From: Prinia subflava
Lineage: Eukaryota; Chordata; Aves; Passeriformes; Cisticolidae
DNA: 64,000 nucleotides
Assembly (NCBI RefSeq): GCF_021018805.1
Contig: NC_086247.1
Coordinates: 3,851,230 to 3,915,229, forward strand
Direction: 5' to 3'
Shown here: one piece after another, positions 11,801 to 22,549 of the stretch
How positions within the stretch are numbered: the stretch's first letter is position 1
How the letters are laid out: the number at the start of each line of letters is the position of its first letter
Program-made: the position numbers and the translations under genes
The notes under the pieces: model-generated
Told to the model about the DNA's origin: nothing
The model's input: only the letters and a program-made list of their open reading frames with translations
Databases searched by the model: none

Positions 11801-14800
11801 GGACACTAGAGCTCTTCAGAGTTTTGGTTCACTGGGCAGACTGAGCTTATCAATTACGCGTCTCAACTTTCAGATCTAGAGAGCAAACACAAAATGAAAT
11901 TCTGGATAATTCACTTTCCTGCCCATTGCTACAATGATTGCTCTGGCTGTCCATGCATTGCTCAGGTGAGGAGTCTGTCAGGTTCAGGAGGGAATTCTCC
12001 CAACAGCAGATTAATTTTTTTCCTGTACTGCTTTTAGTTTTCATGTGTACTTGTTTCCCACCAGGAGTCTTCTCTAACCCCACTCAGTTGTTTTCCACTT
12101 GAGTAACCAACTAAATTCTGATGTGACAATCTCACAGTTTACATGTAAAGCCATACACATCACTTAGTAAATGGTAACAGTTTGGAATTCTGCATAACTG
12201 TATGTAAAACACACATGATGATTTTATAAACTGCTGGCCTATTCTTGGAATGCAATTTATCAGGGCCCTGCCACTTAGCTTATGGAAGCAGTCCCATGGC
12301 ATCCAGCAAGAGAGAAAGCAGGTTGTGCTCATGTCAGTGATTCCTGCCATTACCCAATCTGTGGGAATGGCTCATGTTTCACTTGAAAGTTATCCCTTTC
12401 CTGTTTACTTGGGGGAGCACTCAAAGCTTTTTAGAAATTCTTCCATTTTTCTTGGCATGGGGCTATTAATTCTTGTATAGATTTTTATCGTGGCCTCTTT
12501 TTCTAAAGATAGATATTTTGGCTGCTAATGAGTAGTTCAATAAAAAAAAATCAAAGTGGTTTTTCTAAAGAAGAATCTTGAAACATAATGTACTTGGGGT
12601 TTCAAGTGTCCTTTTTGCCCTTCCATAAAAGCTACATCCATGGCTCTGTTCTGAAATCATTGAGATTCATGTCTTCTGCAAAGTAAGCCATTTTCACTGT
12701 AAATATTTATATTTAGGCTTTTATTTATAATCCTTAGATGTTAGGAAGATCGCCCTTTGCAATAAGTAAAAATAAATTCTTCCCAAGAAAGCATTTCAAC
12801 CTCTCTCCTCTGACTCATGCATGGAAAGATAAAACTCATTAATTTTAGTCATGTATCAGAAGTTGGGTAAAAAACCTTTTTTCCTTCCTTTTACTGTAAA
12901 ATCAAACCAGACCTTAATCTGATTTTGAGTTATTACATGCAAAGTTGATCTTGAAAGTACTTGAAGTCAAGTACTGATTTTTTTTTTTTATAATTTTAGG
13001 ACACTTTTATGACAGTTAGCTGTGGCCATAAAGCATAAAAAATACCTATCTGTCCAGTTTAGAAATGTGCAGGTTTTACAGTTGAAGGAGAAATATTTGT
13101 AAACAGTTTTTAGTTCTCTGCAGAAGTCATTTCAAATCATCATTTCAAATGGTTTGTGTGTTTCCAGAACCTTGTTGTTGTTGTTGTTAAGATCTGTATA
13201 CACCACAGAGAAGTGTCATTGCAGACTGCAGACAAAGTGGTGGCCTCAAGGACAGAGGGACAGTGAGCTGTGCCAATCCCTGGTGTCCCTGATTTGCACT
13301 CCTATTGCTTGTCCCTGATCTACCAGTGTTTCCTTGTTTCTGCTCACAGTCTCCATTAAAAGGAATGGTTTGTCTCAATGGATGTTGGATTATTAAAAGA
13401 GGATCTTTGTGTCCATTTTACTTAAATATGTCCATTTGATTGTTTATTCACATGAGATGTGATGAGGCTTGTTAGGCTGATGACAGAGCTCTTGCCAGCC
13501 TTCATCCCTGTGTTTATTTAAAGTCTCTGTATGATTTACTGCAAAACCTTACCAGCGTCTCACAAGTGTTTACTGATGGATGAGCTCAGTTGAGCCATCC
13601 CAGCTCATAACTCACAAGTCACAACATAATTCAAAAAGGAGATGTCTGCTTTCAACACGCAGCCCTTGTGCAGTGAAATGGCATCAAGTTATTCCAGATG
13701 TTGGTGATCACTGCAATAAAGATCCATGACATTGGTTAAGGTGCAGCCTCTCACTGTGTTTGAAACAGACTCTGCACGGACTTGGCCTCACACAGTAGCA
13801 ACTTTGGGTGCTTAACCACTGCTCCCAGGATGGCTCTGTGCAGGCAAAATGGGATGAGCATTTACACTTTACCATTTATTCTATATCCCACAGAAAAATC
13901 ATTCACCCAAAATGAATCATGTCCAGCCTTCAGTTTTACTTGCCTTGAACCAAATGTTTCCTCTCCCCCATCATTAATTAATTTTTAAGTCAGCTCACAC
14001 ACTGGTAAGTGCCAACATCCTGGAGCAGGTGAGGTGCCAGTTAAACATGAGGTGCCTGCACCTGCTTGTGTGCTGGGGGAGCTGTTGAACCTGGTGAAGT
14101 TAAAGCGAGTATGAAAACCACAGGGAGATGGAAGTTTTCCTTGCACTTCTGCTTGAATTGCTTGCTTCCTAACTTGCATCTTTGATGAGGATAGTGTTCA
14201 TGAAGAGAAGTTGGATGGTGCAAATAAATGTTGCTGTCTGGAGACACCGTGGCTTCTTAAACAGCTTTAGCTCTAATATGCAAATACACACAGTTATATC
14301 TCAGCTAAAACTTCCATGTCAGCCAAGATATCACCAAACAGCAGGAAAAGCTAAGCAGGAGATAGAGATTTGATTCATGATCCGAACACAGGGCCACCTG
14401 TACAAACACAGCCCTTCCCTGAAAGATCTAAACCCTGTCAGAAGGAGTCAGCAGTTCCATGGTAAGTACTGATGTGGAGTATTGGCCTCAGTACAGGCCT
14501 GCAGCTGCCTGTAACGAGGAAAGGTGGCTGAACCATGATGCTCTTCCCTGTGGCACCAGGTTCATGGCAAACACAGATTGGGAAGTTTCAGCAGGGGCAG
14601 GTCTCTTCCAATAACTCTGGAATCATCAGGGCAGCTGTCACTGTTAGCTTGTTCATTAGCCAAAGTTGAGTCAAATCACACAGACCTTGGCCTTAGACCT
14701 GGATTCTGAAACTTGATGATGAAATTGGTTATTCATGCCAAAATAATAGCTTATTTTCCATAATATAAATTCTGTATCACCACAGAGTGTGCAACACTCT

Positions 14801-16002
14801 TGGGAAAATCTGATCAGTCTTGTGGAAGAAGTCAGTCTTGCTAGTCAAGATTTGGTGCTACTTTAAACAGCAGCAGATTAGACTTCCAAATTTGCATCAG
14901 AGGCTATTTTGGGCAGGGATTGGTATAATCCTGCTTGGTCATGGATGCCTCAGTGTGCTGAACAGGGAGCACAAGGTACAGGTTGATCTTGCCAGCAAAG
15001 GTCAAACATTGCTTGCACTCACCCTATATGGGTTTGGATAATAAATGGTTTTCCTTCCTGGGATAAAGACATTAAGCTTTTCTGTCTTGGCATCAGTTGG
15101 ACTGCAAGAAATAGATTGTTTTGTTTTTAACGTTTTTCTAAGAACCGTGTGGGAGTGTTACCTGCCCTGTGCTGATAAACGAGTGGGAGACAGAGCTCCC
15201 AGAGGAGCCGGCGTGGCTGCTGCTGTGGCCAGTCTGCCATCTGCAGGCCACTGCTCCGTGCAGGGGATGTGGAGAGCAGGGTTTGGGAGCTCTTTCTTCT
15301 CCAGAAATTATTATTTCTAACAAGCTGTTGTTCTCTAGTAAGTGCTATGTAGTAAATTCTTTTTCCCCGTCTGATCCTATGAATAGTCATCTCTGTTCTT
15401 AAAGAAACCAAAGACAGTGGGGATGAGCAAAGCTTAGATTTATCTAGTTGAATAATTGCTAATGGTTGTTTTAGTTGTCTGTCATTCATTTTTGTAAGTA
15501 AACATTTTTGTGCTTGGAAATGGGACAATAAAATGGGACATTTTGTAAGACATTCAAATTCTTGTCTTTCACTTTCAGTCCATTAAATCTTTAATAACTC
15601 TTTTGTGAGGGTAGTCTTAGATGCAAACAGCACCACTACAATGTTCAATTTTGAATCTTAAAAGCTCTGTTGAGCAGGGGATCTGTGTATATGACACCCA
15701 GGCAGCTTCCAAGCACCCTAAAATCTTTGGGTTTATGTTCCATGAATCAATAGAGGATTCAGTAGCAGAAATACTCCAATTGTTCCCCTCTTATTGCCCA
15801 GGTATTTGAAGGTAAACAATCTGTGCTTTCCTTAGCTGTTTTTTTAACCATTGCTAAATGAGTTTTTAATTTGGGAGGGAATTCACTGTAGGTAAATTAC
15901 CCTCAATTTACAATTTTCAATGCTGTAACAAAACTTCATGTATGGAGTGAAATGTTTGGTATATACCACATAACCTTTCCATCATTTTTGTCTTCGTTTT
16001 AG

Positions 16003-16191
16003 GTCTTCCTGAACAATACTACAGCCTCACTTGGTTCCTCAGCCCTATCCTGGGCTTGATCTTCACTCCGCTCATAGGTTCGGCCAGTGACCGCTGCACG
16101 CTGAGCTGGGGCCGCCGGCGGCCTTTTATCCTTGCTCTCTGCATTGGTGTCCTCTTTGGAGTTGCACTTTTCCTTAATGGCTCTGTGATAG
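16003..16191 (+). CDS. SLC45A4: SLC45A4 coding exon: helices 2-3 and RRRP signature
   Basis: The exon follows a TTTTAG acceptor and ends at G|GTAAAT; it begins with two bases completing a glycine and ends in phase 1. It encodes [19 protein letters not shown] and then [16 protein letters not shown], the cytoplasmic loop between helices 2 and 3 carrying the SLC45/sucrose-transporter signature. Helix 3 ([17 protein letters not shown]) follows. It is the first SLC45A4 exon recognisable in the window. Confidence 0.97.
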
Positions 16192-19100
16192 GTAAATAAC
16201 AAGGAAATCCCTACATGCATCCCCTGCTAATGTACCTGCTCTGAGATTTTAATGTAGAAGTAAGGATAATGTTCTGCGTTTGGTTTACCTCATATGTAAT
16301 GTTAAGATCATTAGAAATCTCCACAACCCTGCACTTGAGCTCTGTCCATCTTGCCTGTTATTATTTGAACTCAGGAGTTACAGCACTGTGCTGAGCATTG
16401 TGCAATCGTAGCTGTAACTGGTATTAATAACAATGTTATTAATACAATGGTTGCCAGCGTAATGTTTGCAGTCCCTGAGACGAATTTGGTTGATCCTTGA
16501 CATGGGAAAATTGTAGCAACCTGTTCACAGGGAAATGTTTCCTGTTGTGATCCATTTTCCCTTTAATGCATATCTGGCAACACATCCTGTTTCCAGCATT
16601 ATTTCAAAAATTATCTTTTCACTTTTTCTTGTGCTTTTCTTAGACCTGGTATTGAAAAAGTCCAGAACACAGTTAATATTTGTTTATCAAAAACTATGTG
16701 GGAAAATAATTTTTCCTGAGCCCCCATCAAAGCTGGTAAAAATAGTTTCCCTTGAACATAGTTTACTATGAATTTAATCTACAATCTCTTTGTAAATTTA
16801 TTGTAGGAGAGGTGACAGCAAGTACATTTAGGAAAATGTTTACAAAATTATTGGACTGATACAAACAAAAGGAACTTAGCACCTAATAACATCCTCTTGG
16901 ATCTCTTTTTTGGGGTTAGATGCAGCTGAATTGTGAAACAGGTCCACTAATTGAGGGAAATGAGTGGAAAGTTACTTTGGCTCAGTCTGTTAAAGCCAGA
17001 CTGAAAAGCCAGGCTTCAATTCTCTGCAAACTGCGGTGGACAAACTATTCAGATAGATGACATTTAGTTTGTTTTTTAATTTATCCAAGCAATAAATATT
17101 ATTTATTTCAGTTGTTATGATATGGCATTGTCCTGGGATGACTGTATGGTTTGATATCAATTGTATTTAGTTGTCATCAATTGTATTTAGTTGTCATCAA
17201 TTGTATTTAGTTGTTGTGTCTCCAAGACTTATTCCTCTTCTTCCAGATGTTTGCAAGATGTTAGACTGCAACCCTCTTACGAGATTTTAAGTGATAAGAA
17301 GCTCTCAGTTCCATACAGTAGTTTAGGTCAGGAGCCATTGATACTGGCAAGCGAACCTCTTGCTCCGTTTATAGCCTTATTTTGAAGCCTTCTAATAAAT
17401 CAGCATAAAATATTGTCAATTTTTCTTCTTCACTTTCCTATCCTTAGGCTCCAGTTATTTGCAATCCTAATTCCAATTTGGGACAGCAGGAGATGCTGCA
17501 AAAACTGTATCAGACCCCCTTTCATAACGTGGCCTCTGGCAGTAGGAGTCATAGGGAGGGAAGCAGGAACACAGAGATTGGCTAATCCCAATGGTGATAC
17601 AGCCGTGTCCCAGGAGAACACCGTACCCAGCTCCTGTTCTCTCCTGCCCTGTTCAGGGTTCCAGCAGATCTAAAGCACTGTTTGTGTTTTCTGCTGTACG
17701 GTTCAGCTGAGTGTGGAACCCTTAAAACTTCTTTAGCCTTCAAAGGGCTTGTTATAAATGAGGATTCAATATGCACGAATCAGCTCTTGAGATTTAGATG
17801 ACTTTTTTTGGCTTAGCCAGTTCATCTCCTTCCACAGACATTTTAATCAGTTACACTAATGGTTTTATCAGCCTTGCATGTGTAACTTCTAAATCTCTGT
17901 GATTCGAGTAATTCATGCTTTTGTCACTGGTTCATCTCATGACAAATTATCCAGCTTTGCATTAATGCTGCCTTTCTACTCTGTAGACAAAAAGCATTTC
18001 ATCTCATGCTGTCAACAGAGGCTGACTGATGCTTTTTGCAATGCAAAATACATCCATGTTGCTTTATCCTTGAAAGTTTTGCTTGTAAAAAGCGATCTAG
18101 AAAGTAAGAATGTTTAAGAAAACCGAAGAGAGAGATGAAGGGGTTAAATTTCACTTTATTCTGGTGTACTTCGACTGCTGCACACTACACATCGTGTCAG
18201 GAATGCTGCCAGCAGTGCAGTTACCTGTGAACGTGTCTGACAGATGAAATATGTCATTTTGGATGCTCCCCTCTCCCACCATGGCTGTCTTTTATAAAAA
18301 CAGCCTTTGGCATCCAAAGGAAATGCATGGGAGGAATATAAAATAATATCCAGTGCTCCCAGAGGTTTGAGAGACGCTTTATAAAATAACATTTTGATAA
18401 ATGTCAGTCTTAAGAACATAAAAACCATCCGTGTCCCAGACCTTCCATGATGCTGTGCCAAAGAGCTGAAAGTGCCATTCTGCTCCATAAAGGAATGTTT
18501 GCAGTGAGCATGTTGATCACCTCTCTCTTAAGGTGTTAAGCTTGTTCTTAGGAGTTTGCCCTTTTTAAATGAGATGCTCAGATACCTCTCCCACTTCTCC
18601 CCAGGTCTGGCTATTGGTGATGTCCCGGACAAGCAGCCCATTGGAATAGTTCTCACAGTGCTTGGGGTTGTGGTGTTGGACTTCTGCGCCGATGCAACCG
18701 AAGGGCCAATTCGGGCCTACTTGTTGGATGTGGTGGACAGTGAAGAACAAGACATGGCCCTGAACATCCATGCATTTTCAGCTGGTAGGGAGTTAGCTGA
18801 GATATTTTTGGCAACTGTTCAGTCTTCCTGAAGACCAGGTTGGGGCTGAATTGTTTTTTCTTGAACTCACTTCTCACTTTTTTCTGTTCCACAGGTCTTG
18901 GAGGAGCAATTGGTTATATGTTAGGAGGGCTGGACTGGACACAGACCTTCTTGGGTAGCATTTTTAAATCTCAAGAGCAAGTCCTTTTTTTCTTTGCAGC
19001 CATTATTTTCTCTGTCTCCGTTGCTCTCCACCTTTTTAGCATTGAAGAAGAGCAATATAACCCTCAGCAGGACAGGATAGATGACGAAGGAGACACACTT

Positions 19101-22100
19101 TCCAGTGCCAAATTCAGTGGCAGTCTCCCTCCTTTGAATCGGCTGAATGTAATTAGTGAGGAAGAGCCGTATGGAGCTTCCATGTTCCACGATGAGGTTC
19201 AGTCAGAGCATGATCTCAATATGGAGTTCCTTGAGGTGAACATTGTGAGAAGCAAGAGTGACTCAGTTCTGCACATGCCCGATGCCACGCTGGAAATTGA
19301 ATCGGAGCTGCTTTTCCTGCATGACATCGAACCCTCCATTTTTCAGGATGCTTCATATCCAAACACTCCCCACAACACGAGCCAGGAGATCATGAAGTCC
19401 AAACTCAACCACCTGTCTGCTTTCCTCAGGGAGAACGAGAAGGAGGAGGACATGTTGCTTGATAATCGTTTAAATGAAGATAAAGTCCCAAACATCAACG
19501 GCTCCCTACCAAAAGAGTTCCTCAACGGGCACGCCAGGATAGGCATGAAGCAATCCAGCACTTCCAACTCCATGCGGCGCCGGAGGCACATGTTCTACCG
19601 GCAGCCGTCCTACACCTTCTCGTACTACGGCAAGATCGGCTCGCACCGGTACCGCTTCCGCCGCGCCAACGCCATCGTCCTCATCAAGTCCTCGCGCAGC
19701 ATGAACGACATCTACGACATGCAGAAACGGCAGCGGCAGCGCTGCCGGCACCGCAACCAGAGCGGCACCACCAACTCCAGCGGGGACACGGAGAGCGAGG
19801 AGGGCGAGACCGAAACCACCGTCAGACTCTTGTGGCTGTCCATGCTGAAGATGCCCAAGGAGCTGCTGAGGCTGTGCGTCTGCCACCTCCTCACTTGGTT
19901 TTCCATCATTGCCGAGGCTGTGTTCTATACGGATTTCATGGGACAGGTCATCTTCCAGGGAGATCCAAAGGTAGGAGAGCGGTTCCCATGGGCAGATGCG
20001 CTCAGAGTCCCGTTTCTGAGATGTGCTCAGTACAACAAAGTGGTGTTGGTGTTTGTGTCTGTTGCAGGCCCCTTCGAACTCAACTGAGCTGCACGCCTAC
20101 AATGCTGGAGTTCAGATGGGATGCTGGGGGCTGGTGATTTATGCTGCTACTGCTGCTGTTTGTTCAGGTAAGAGACTGTGCAGTCACACAGTGGAATGCA
20201 CCTCACTCATGGATTTCTAAGGTAAAAGTTAGAATCATGGAATATTCAGAGTTGGAAGTGGCCCACAAGGGTCAACTAAATCCTGGCCCTCCTGAAACAG
20301 TGTTGCTTCAGTTGGTATTCACCTCCTTTTTAAAGTAAAGGATATTTTGGAAAAGCATTTCTTGCAGTCATTAGGAGAAGGACTTCTTTAAGAATTAATA
20401 TTAAAAAGTTCCTCCAAATGTAGAGGTGGAAATATGAACAGATGGTTAAGTGGCACAAAGCACAAAATGAAATCAAAGGAGTGGCATTTAACAAGCCTTC
20501 AGGAAACTAAAATTATGCTTGGTAGAAGATTTAAGCATATGCAAGAGAGTTTTTGCAAAGACTGTTTTAAAATCAAAATTATAAATATGTATTTCTGAAA
20601 GTCATTCTGCAGATAATTTGGTCTTGCAATAGACTCTGAAATGGAGAGGTTTTGCCAAACTTAAATTCTGCCTTTTGCAGCTCATAGCAGGCACGTCTGC
20701 ACAGCTCAGTACCATGGGGACAGGCTCTTTCTGAAGCAGGAACCCATCCTATTCCTAGTGAGGGCTGGGCTGTGCTGGTCAGACAGCCCAAATATGAGCA
20801 TCCACCTCCTAAACAGGGTATAGAGCTGCCATGGCCATATCAGTCCCCTAAAACTTCAGTGAGTAAACTGATATTTAAGGGAAAAGGGTTTCAGACTTAA
20901 GGTAGGTTTAGATTAGATTTTAGGAAAAAAATATTCCCTGTGAGGGTGGTGAGGCACTGGAACAAGTTGCCCAGAGAAGCTGTGGATGCCTCATCTCTGG
21001 AAGTTTTCAGGGCCAAGTTGGATGGGACTTGGAGCAACCTGAGTCAGTCAGAGGTGTCCCTGCCCGTGGCAGGGGTGGTTGGGTTTCCAACCCAAACCAT
21101 TCTACAATTCCTGTTTTACTCTTTATCCCTGCAGCCTTGTTGCAGAAATACTTGGACAACTACGACCTTAGCATAAAAGTGATCTACATTCTGGGCACGC
21201 TGGGTTTTTCCCTGGGCACTGCAGTGATGGCCATGTTCCCTAACGTGTACGTCACCATGATAATGATCAGCACGATGGGAATAGTCTCCATGAGCATCTC
21301 CTACTGCCCCTACGCGCTTTTGGGACAATACCATGAGATAAAACAGGTATGTGGAATATTTGGAGTATATATGTGAATCAAGGCAGAACATTCATGTTTC
21401 TCTTAAGACTGTGGAAGCAAAAAAGATTTGTTAAATCCCATTATTGAAGATACCTGCTTTGTTGAGATGTGTGCCAAAGCTTGAATGGATAGTAAATAGC
21501 AGGAGTTGGTGCTGAAATCAGGTAGTCTTGGCACTGAGTTGGCTCAGAGAGGGTCATGGTTGTTTTTTCCTATGCTGAGGTATAAAAATGTCTGGGTGCA
21601 TATGGCAGATGAAAAGAAATTAAATTATTATTGGAGTGTTTACTATATATCTAGTTGTTACTCCTGTCTTGGATGTGGTATGGTAGTGTTACTCAGGTTT
21701 TTAGAGTCTTAGATTTTGAAGTGAGTCTGGAAATGCAGCTGTAGTTTTGGGGATGCATAAAGCAAAACAATGCTGCTGGAAACAAGGACAATTCTACTTC
21801 CCAACAGTGTCATTCCACTGTTCCATTTGGATTACAGATTACAGGAGAAACATTTATTATAAGTTCCTGCATTGCAATTGGGAGGTGATTCCTTTTGATG
21901 ATCATAAAATTAATGTTTCATGTAACACCAAATGTAAAATTGTTTTTACAAAACCTGATCTTGGAGCTGGTTTGGGCTAGGAGTGACCCAGTCAATACCT
22001 GCGTTGTCCTGAGGAGTGTCCTGTTGATGAGCAGATAAGGAGGCTGTTGCTCTGAAGTTGGGTCATGGTGCTGCACAAAGATGATGTGAAGTTGACCGTT

Positions 22101-22549
22101 GGGCTGAGAAACTCAAGGAAAGTTCTGGTATTTAAGTATTGCTTTCATCCCTTGCTTTACCTCCTGCCACATTTCTTGTCTTTTTGCAGTACATTCACCA
22201 CAGCCCCGGGAACTCGAAGCGAGGGTTCGGCATCGACTGCGCCATCCTGTCGTGCCAGGTTTACATCTCCCAGATCCTGGTGGCCTCCGCGCTCGGCGGC
22301 GTGGTCGACATGGTGGGCACGGTCAGAGTCATCCCCATGGTGGCTTCGGTGGGCTCCTTCCTGGGTTTTCTGACAGCGACTTTCTTGGTGATTTACCCCG
22401 AAGTCAACGAAGAGCCCAAGGAAGAGCAGAAGGGGCTGGGTCCTCCAGAGACGGCCGCGGGCAGCGGCGCCGGCACGGAGAAGCCGACGGTGCTGAAGCT
22501 GACGCGCAAAGGAGCCGCCGCGGAGCCGGAGGGCGAGTCGGCCGTGTGA
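16003..22549 (+). CDS. SLC45A4: SLC45A4, solute carrier family 45 member 4 (5' partial; six coding exons)
   Basis: Exons 16003-16191, 18605-18784, 18895-19970, 20068-20167, 21135-21346 and 22190-22549 join in frame, with matching phases and GT-AG borders, into 704 complete codons after a split first codon. The protein is a 12-helix MFS transporter of the SLC45 family. It shows the family signature WGRRRP (residues 36-41 of the visible part), the helix-4 motif [18 protein letters not shown], a cytoplasmic loop of about 270 residues between helices 6 and 7, and a C-terminal tail containing [11 protein letters not shown], which I recognise from vertebrate SLC45A4 rather than A1-A3. SLC45 proteins are proton-coupled sugar transporters; SLC45A4 has more recently been linked to polyamine transport. 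The N-terminal exon or exons (about 80 residues with helix 1) were not found in the window. The gene converges on DENND3, as in human. Confidence 0.97.
16192..18604 (+). other. SLC45A4: SLC45A4 intron (2.4 kb)
   Basis: The intron runs from GTAAAT to CCCCAG. No exon was recognised within it. It holds a three-copy 20-bp tandem repeat at about 17157-17214; the rest appears to be unique sequence. Confidence 0.85.
17157..17214. repeat. Short minisatellite, 20-bp unit, nearly three copies
   Basis: TTGTATTTAGTTGTCATCAA occurs twice in perfect tandem from 17161, followed by a third, incomplete copy, and is preceded by TCAA. Confidence 0.9.
18605..18784 (+). CDS. SLC45A4: SLC45A4 coding exon: helix 4
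   Basis: The acceptor is CCCCAG and the donor is GCTG|GTAGGG. The exon is 180 bp, phase 1 to phase 1. It encodes helix 4 ([15 protein letters not shown]) and the conserved [16 protein letters not shown] segment, then [16 protein letters not shown]. Only 110 bp of intron separate it from the next exon. Confidence 0.97.
18895..19970 (+). CDS. SLC45A4: SLC45A4 large exon: helices 5-7 and central cytoplasmic loop
   Basis: This 1076-bp exon starts after TTCCACAG and ends at CCAAAG|GTAGGA. It encodes helix 5 ([14 protein letters not shown]), helix 6 ([19 protein letters not shown]), a loop of about 270 residues, and helix 7 ([20 protein letters not shown]). The loop has acidic stretches, several RSKSD/RSMND-type serines, a basic run MRRRRH near 19571 and a Ser/Thr/Glu-rich end ([13 protein letters not shown]). 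Base composition changes sharply inside the exon: the part after about 19560 is far richer in G/C at third positions. Confidence 0.97.
20068..20167 (+). CDS. SLC45A4: SLC45A4 coding exon: extracellular loop and helix 8
   Basis: The exon lies between TGTTGCAG and TCAG|GTAAGA and is 100 bp, phase 0 to phase 1. It encodes [14 protein letters not shown], which contains an N-S-T glycosylation sequon predicted to face outside, and [17 protein letters not shown] of helix 8. Confidence 0.96.
20231..20300 (-). mobile_element. CR1 LINE fragment
   Basis: TTAGAATCATGGAATATTCA followed by GAGTTGGAAGTGGCCCACAA resembles the complement of a CR1 3' end. The copy is short and minus-oriented, in the intron between the helix-8 and helix-9 exons. 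Confidence 0.7.
20870..21110 (+). mobile_element. CR1 LINE 3' end abutting an SLC45A4 splice acceptor
   Basis: The plus strand carries characteristic CR1 tail sequence: AGGTTTAGATTAGATTTTAG, GTGAGGGTGGTGAGGCACTG, CCCAGAGAAGCTGTGGATGC and TTCCAACCCAAACCATTCTA. It ends about 25-30 bases before the exon at 21135, so the likely branch-point region lies in or beside repeat-derived DNA. Confidence 0.9.
21135..21346 (+). CDS. SLC45A4: SLC45A4 coding exon: helices 9-10
   Basis: The acceptor is TATCCCTGCAG and the donor is AAACAG|GTATGT; 212 bp. It encodes [17 protein letters not shown], helix 9 ([17 protein letters not shown]), helix 10 ([14 protein letters not shown]) and [18 protein letters not shown]1 LINE copy ends only about 25-30 bases upstream of the exon. 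Confidence 0.97.
21347..22189 (+). other. SLC45A4: SLC45A4 last intron (0.84 kb)
   Basis: The intron runs from GTATGT to TTTTTGCAG. I see no repeat or conserved element in it. Confidence 0.85.
22190..22549 (+). CDS. SLC45A4: SLC45A4 last coding exon: helices 11-12 and C-terminus
   Basis: The exon starts after TTTTTGCAG and ends at the TGA at 22547-22549. It encodes [19 protein letters not shown], helix 11 ([19 protein letters not shown]) and helix 12 ([20 protein letters not shown]), then a charged tail ending ESAV. The second half is GC-rich. The 3' UTR is contiguous with this exon. Confidence 0.97.
   Translation, partial: YIHHSPGNSKRGFGIDCAILSCQVYISQILVASALGGVVDMVGTVRVIPMVASVGSFLGFLTATFLVIYPEVNEEPKEEQKGLGPPETAAGSGAGTEKPTVLKLTRKGAAAEPEGESAV

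Larger units (their letters stand above)
1..16002. other. SLC45A4 intron/upstream DNA without recognised exons
   Basis: No SLC45A4 exon or other known gene was recognised. The missing N-terminal exon should end in phase 1 and encode helix 1; I did not find it, so it is probably left of the window. Contents noted: an antisense coding-like remnant at 1-880, a CR1 fragment at 1766-1970, an AT-rich tract at 2693-2790, a CpG-bearing patch at 5700-6010, a short CA-rich run near 11280 and a GTT repeat near 13178. The rest looks like ordinary unique intronic DNA. Confidence 0.6.

Noticed and set aside
19506..19909. Minus-strand open frames of 126 and 65 codons inside SLC45A4
   Set aside because: These are antisense shadows of the GC-rich part of the large SLC45A4 exon.
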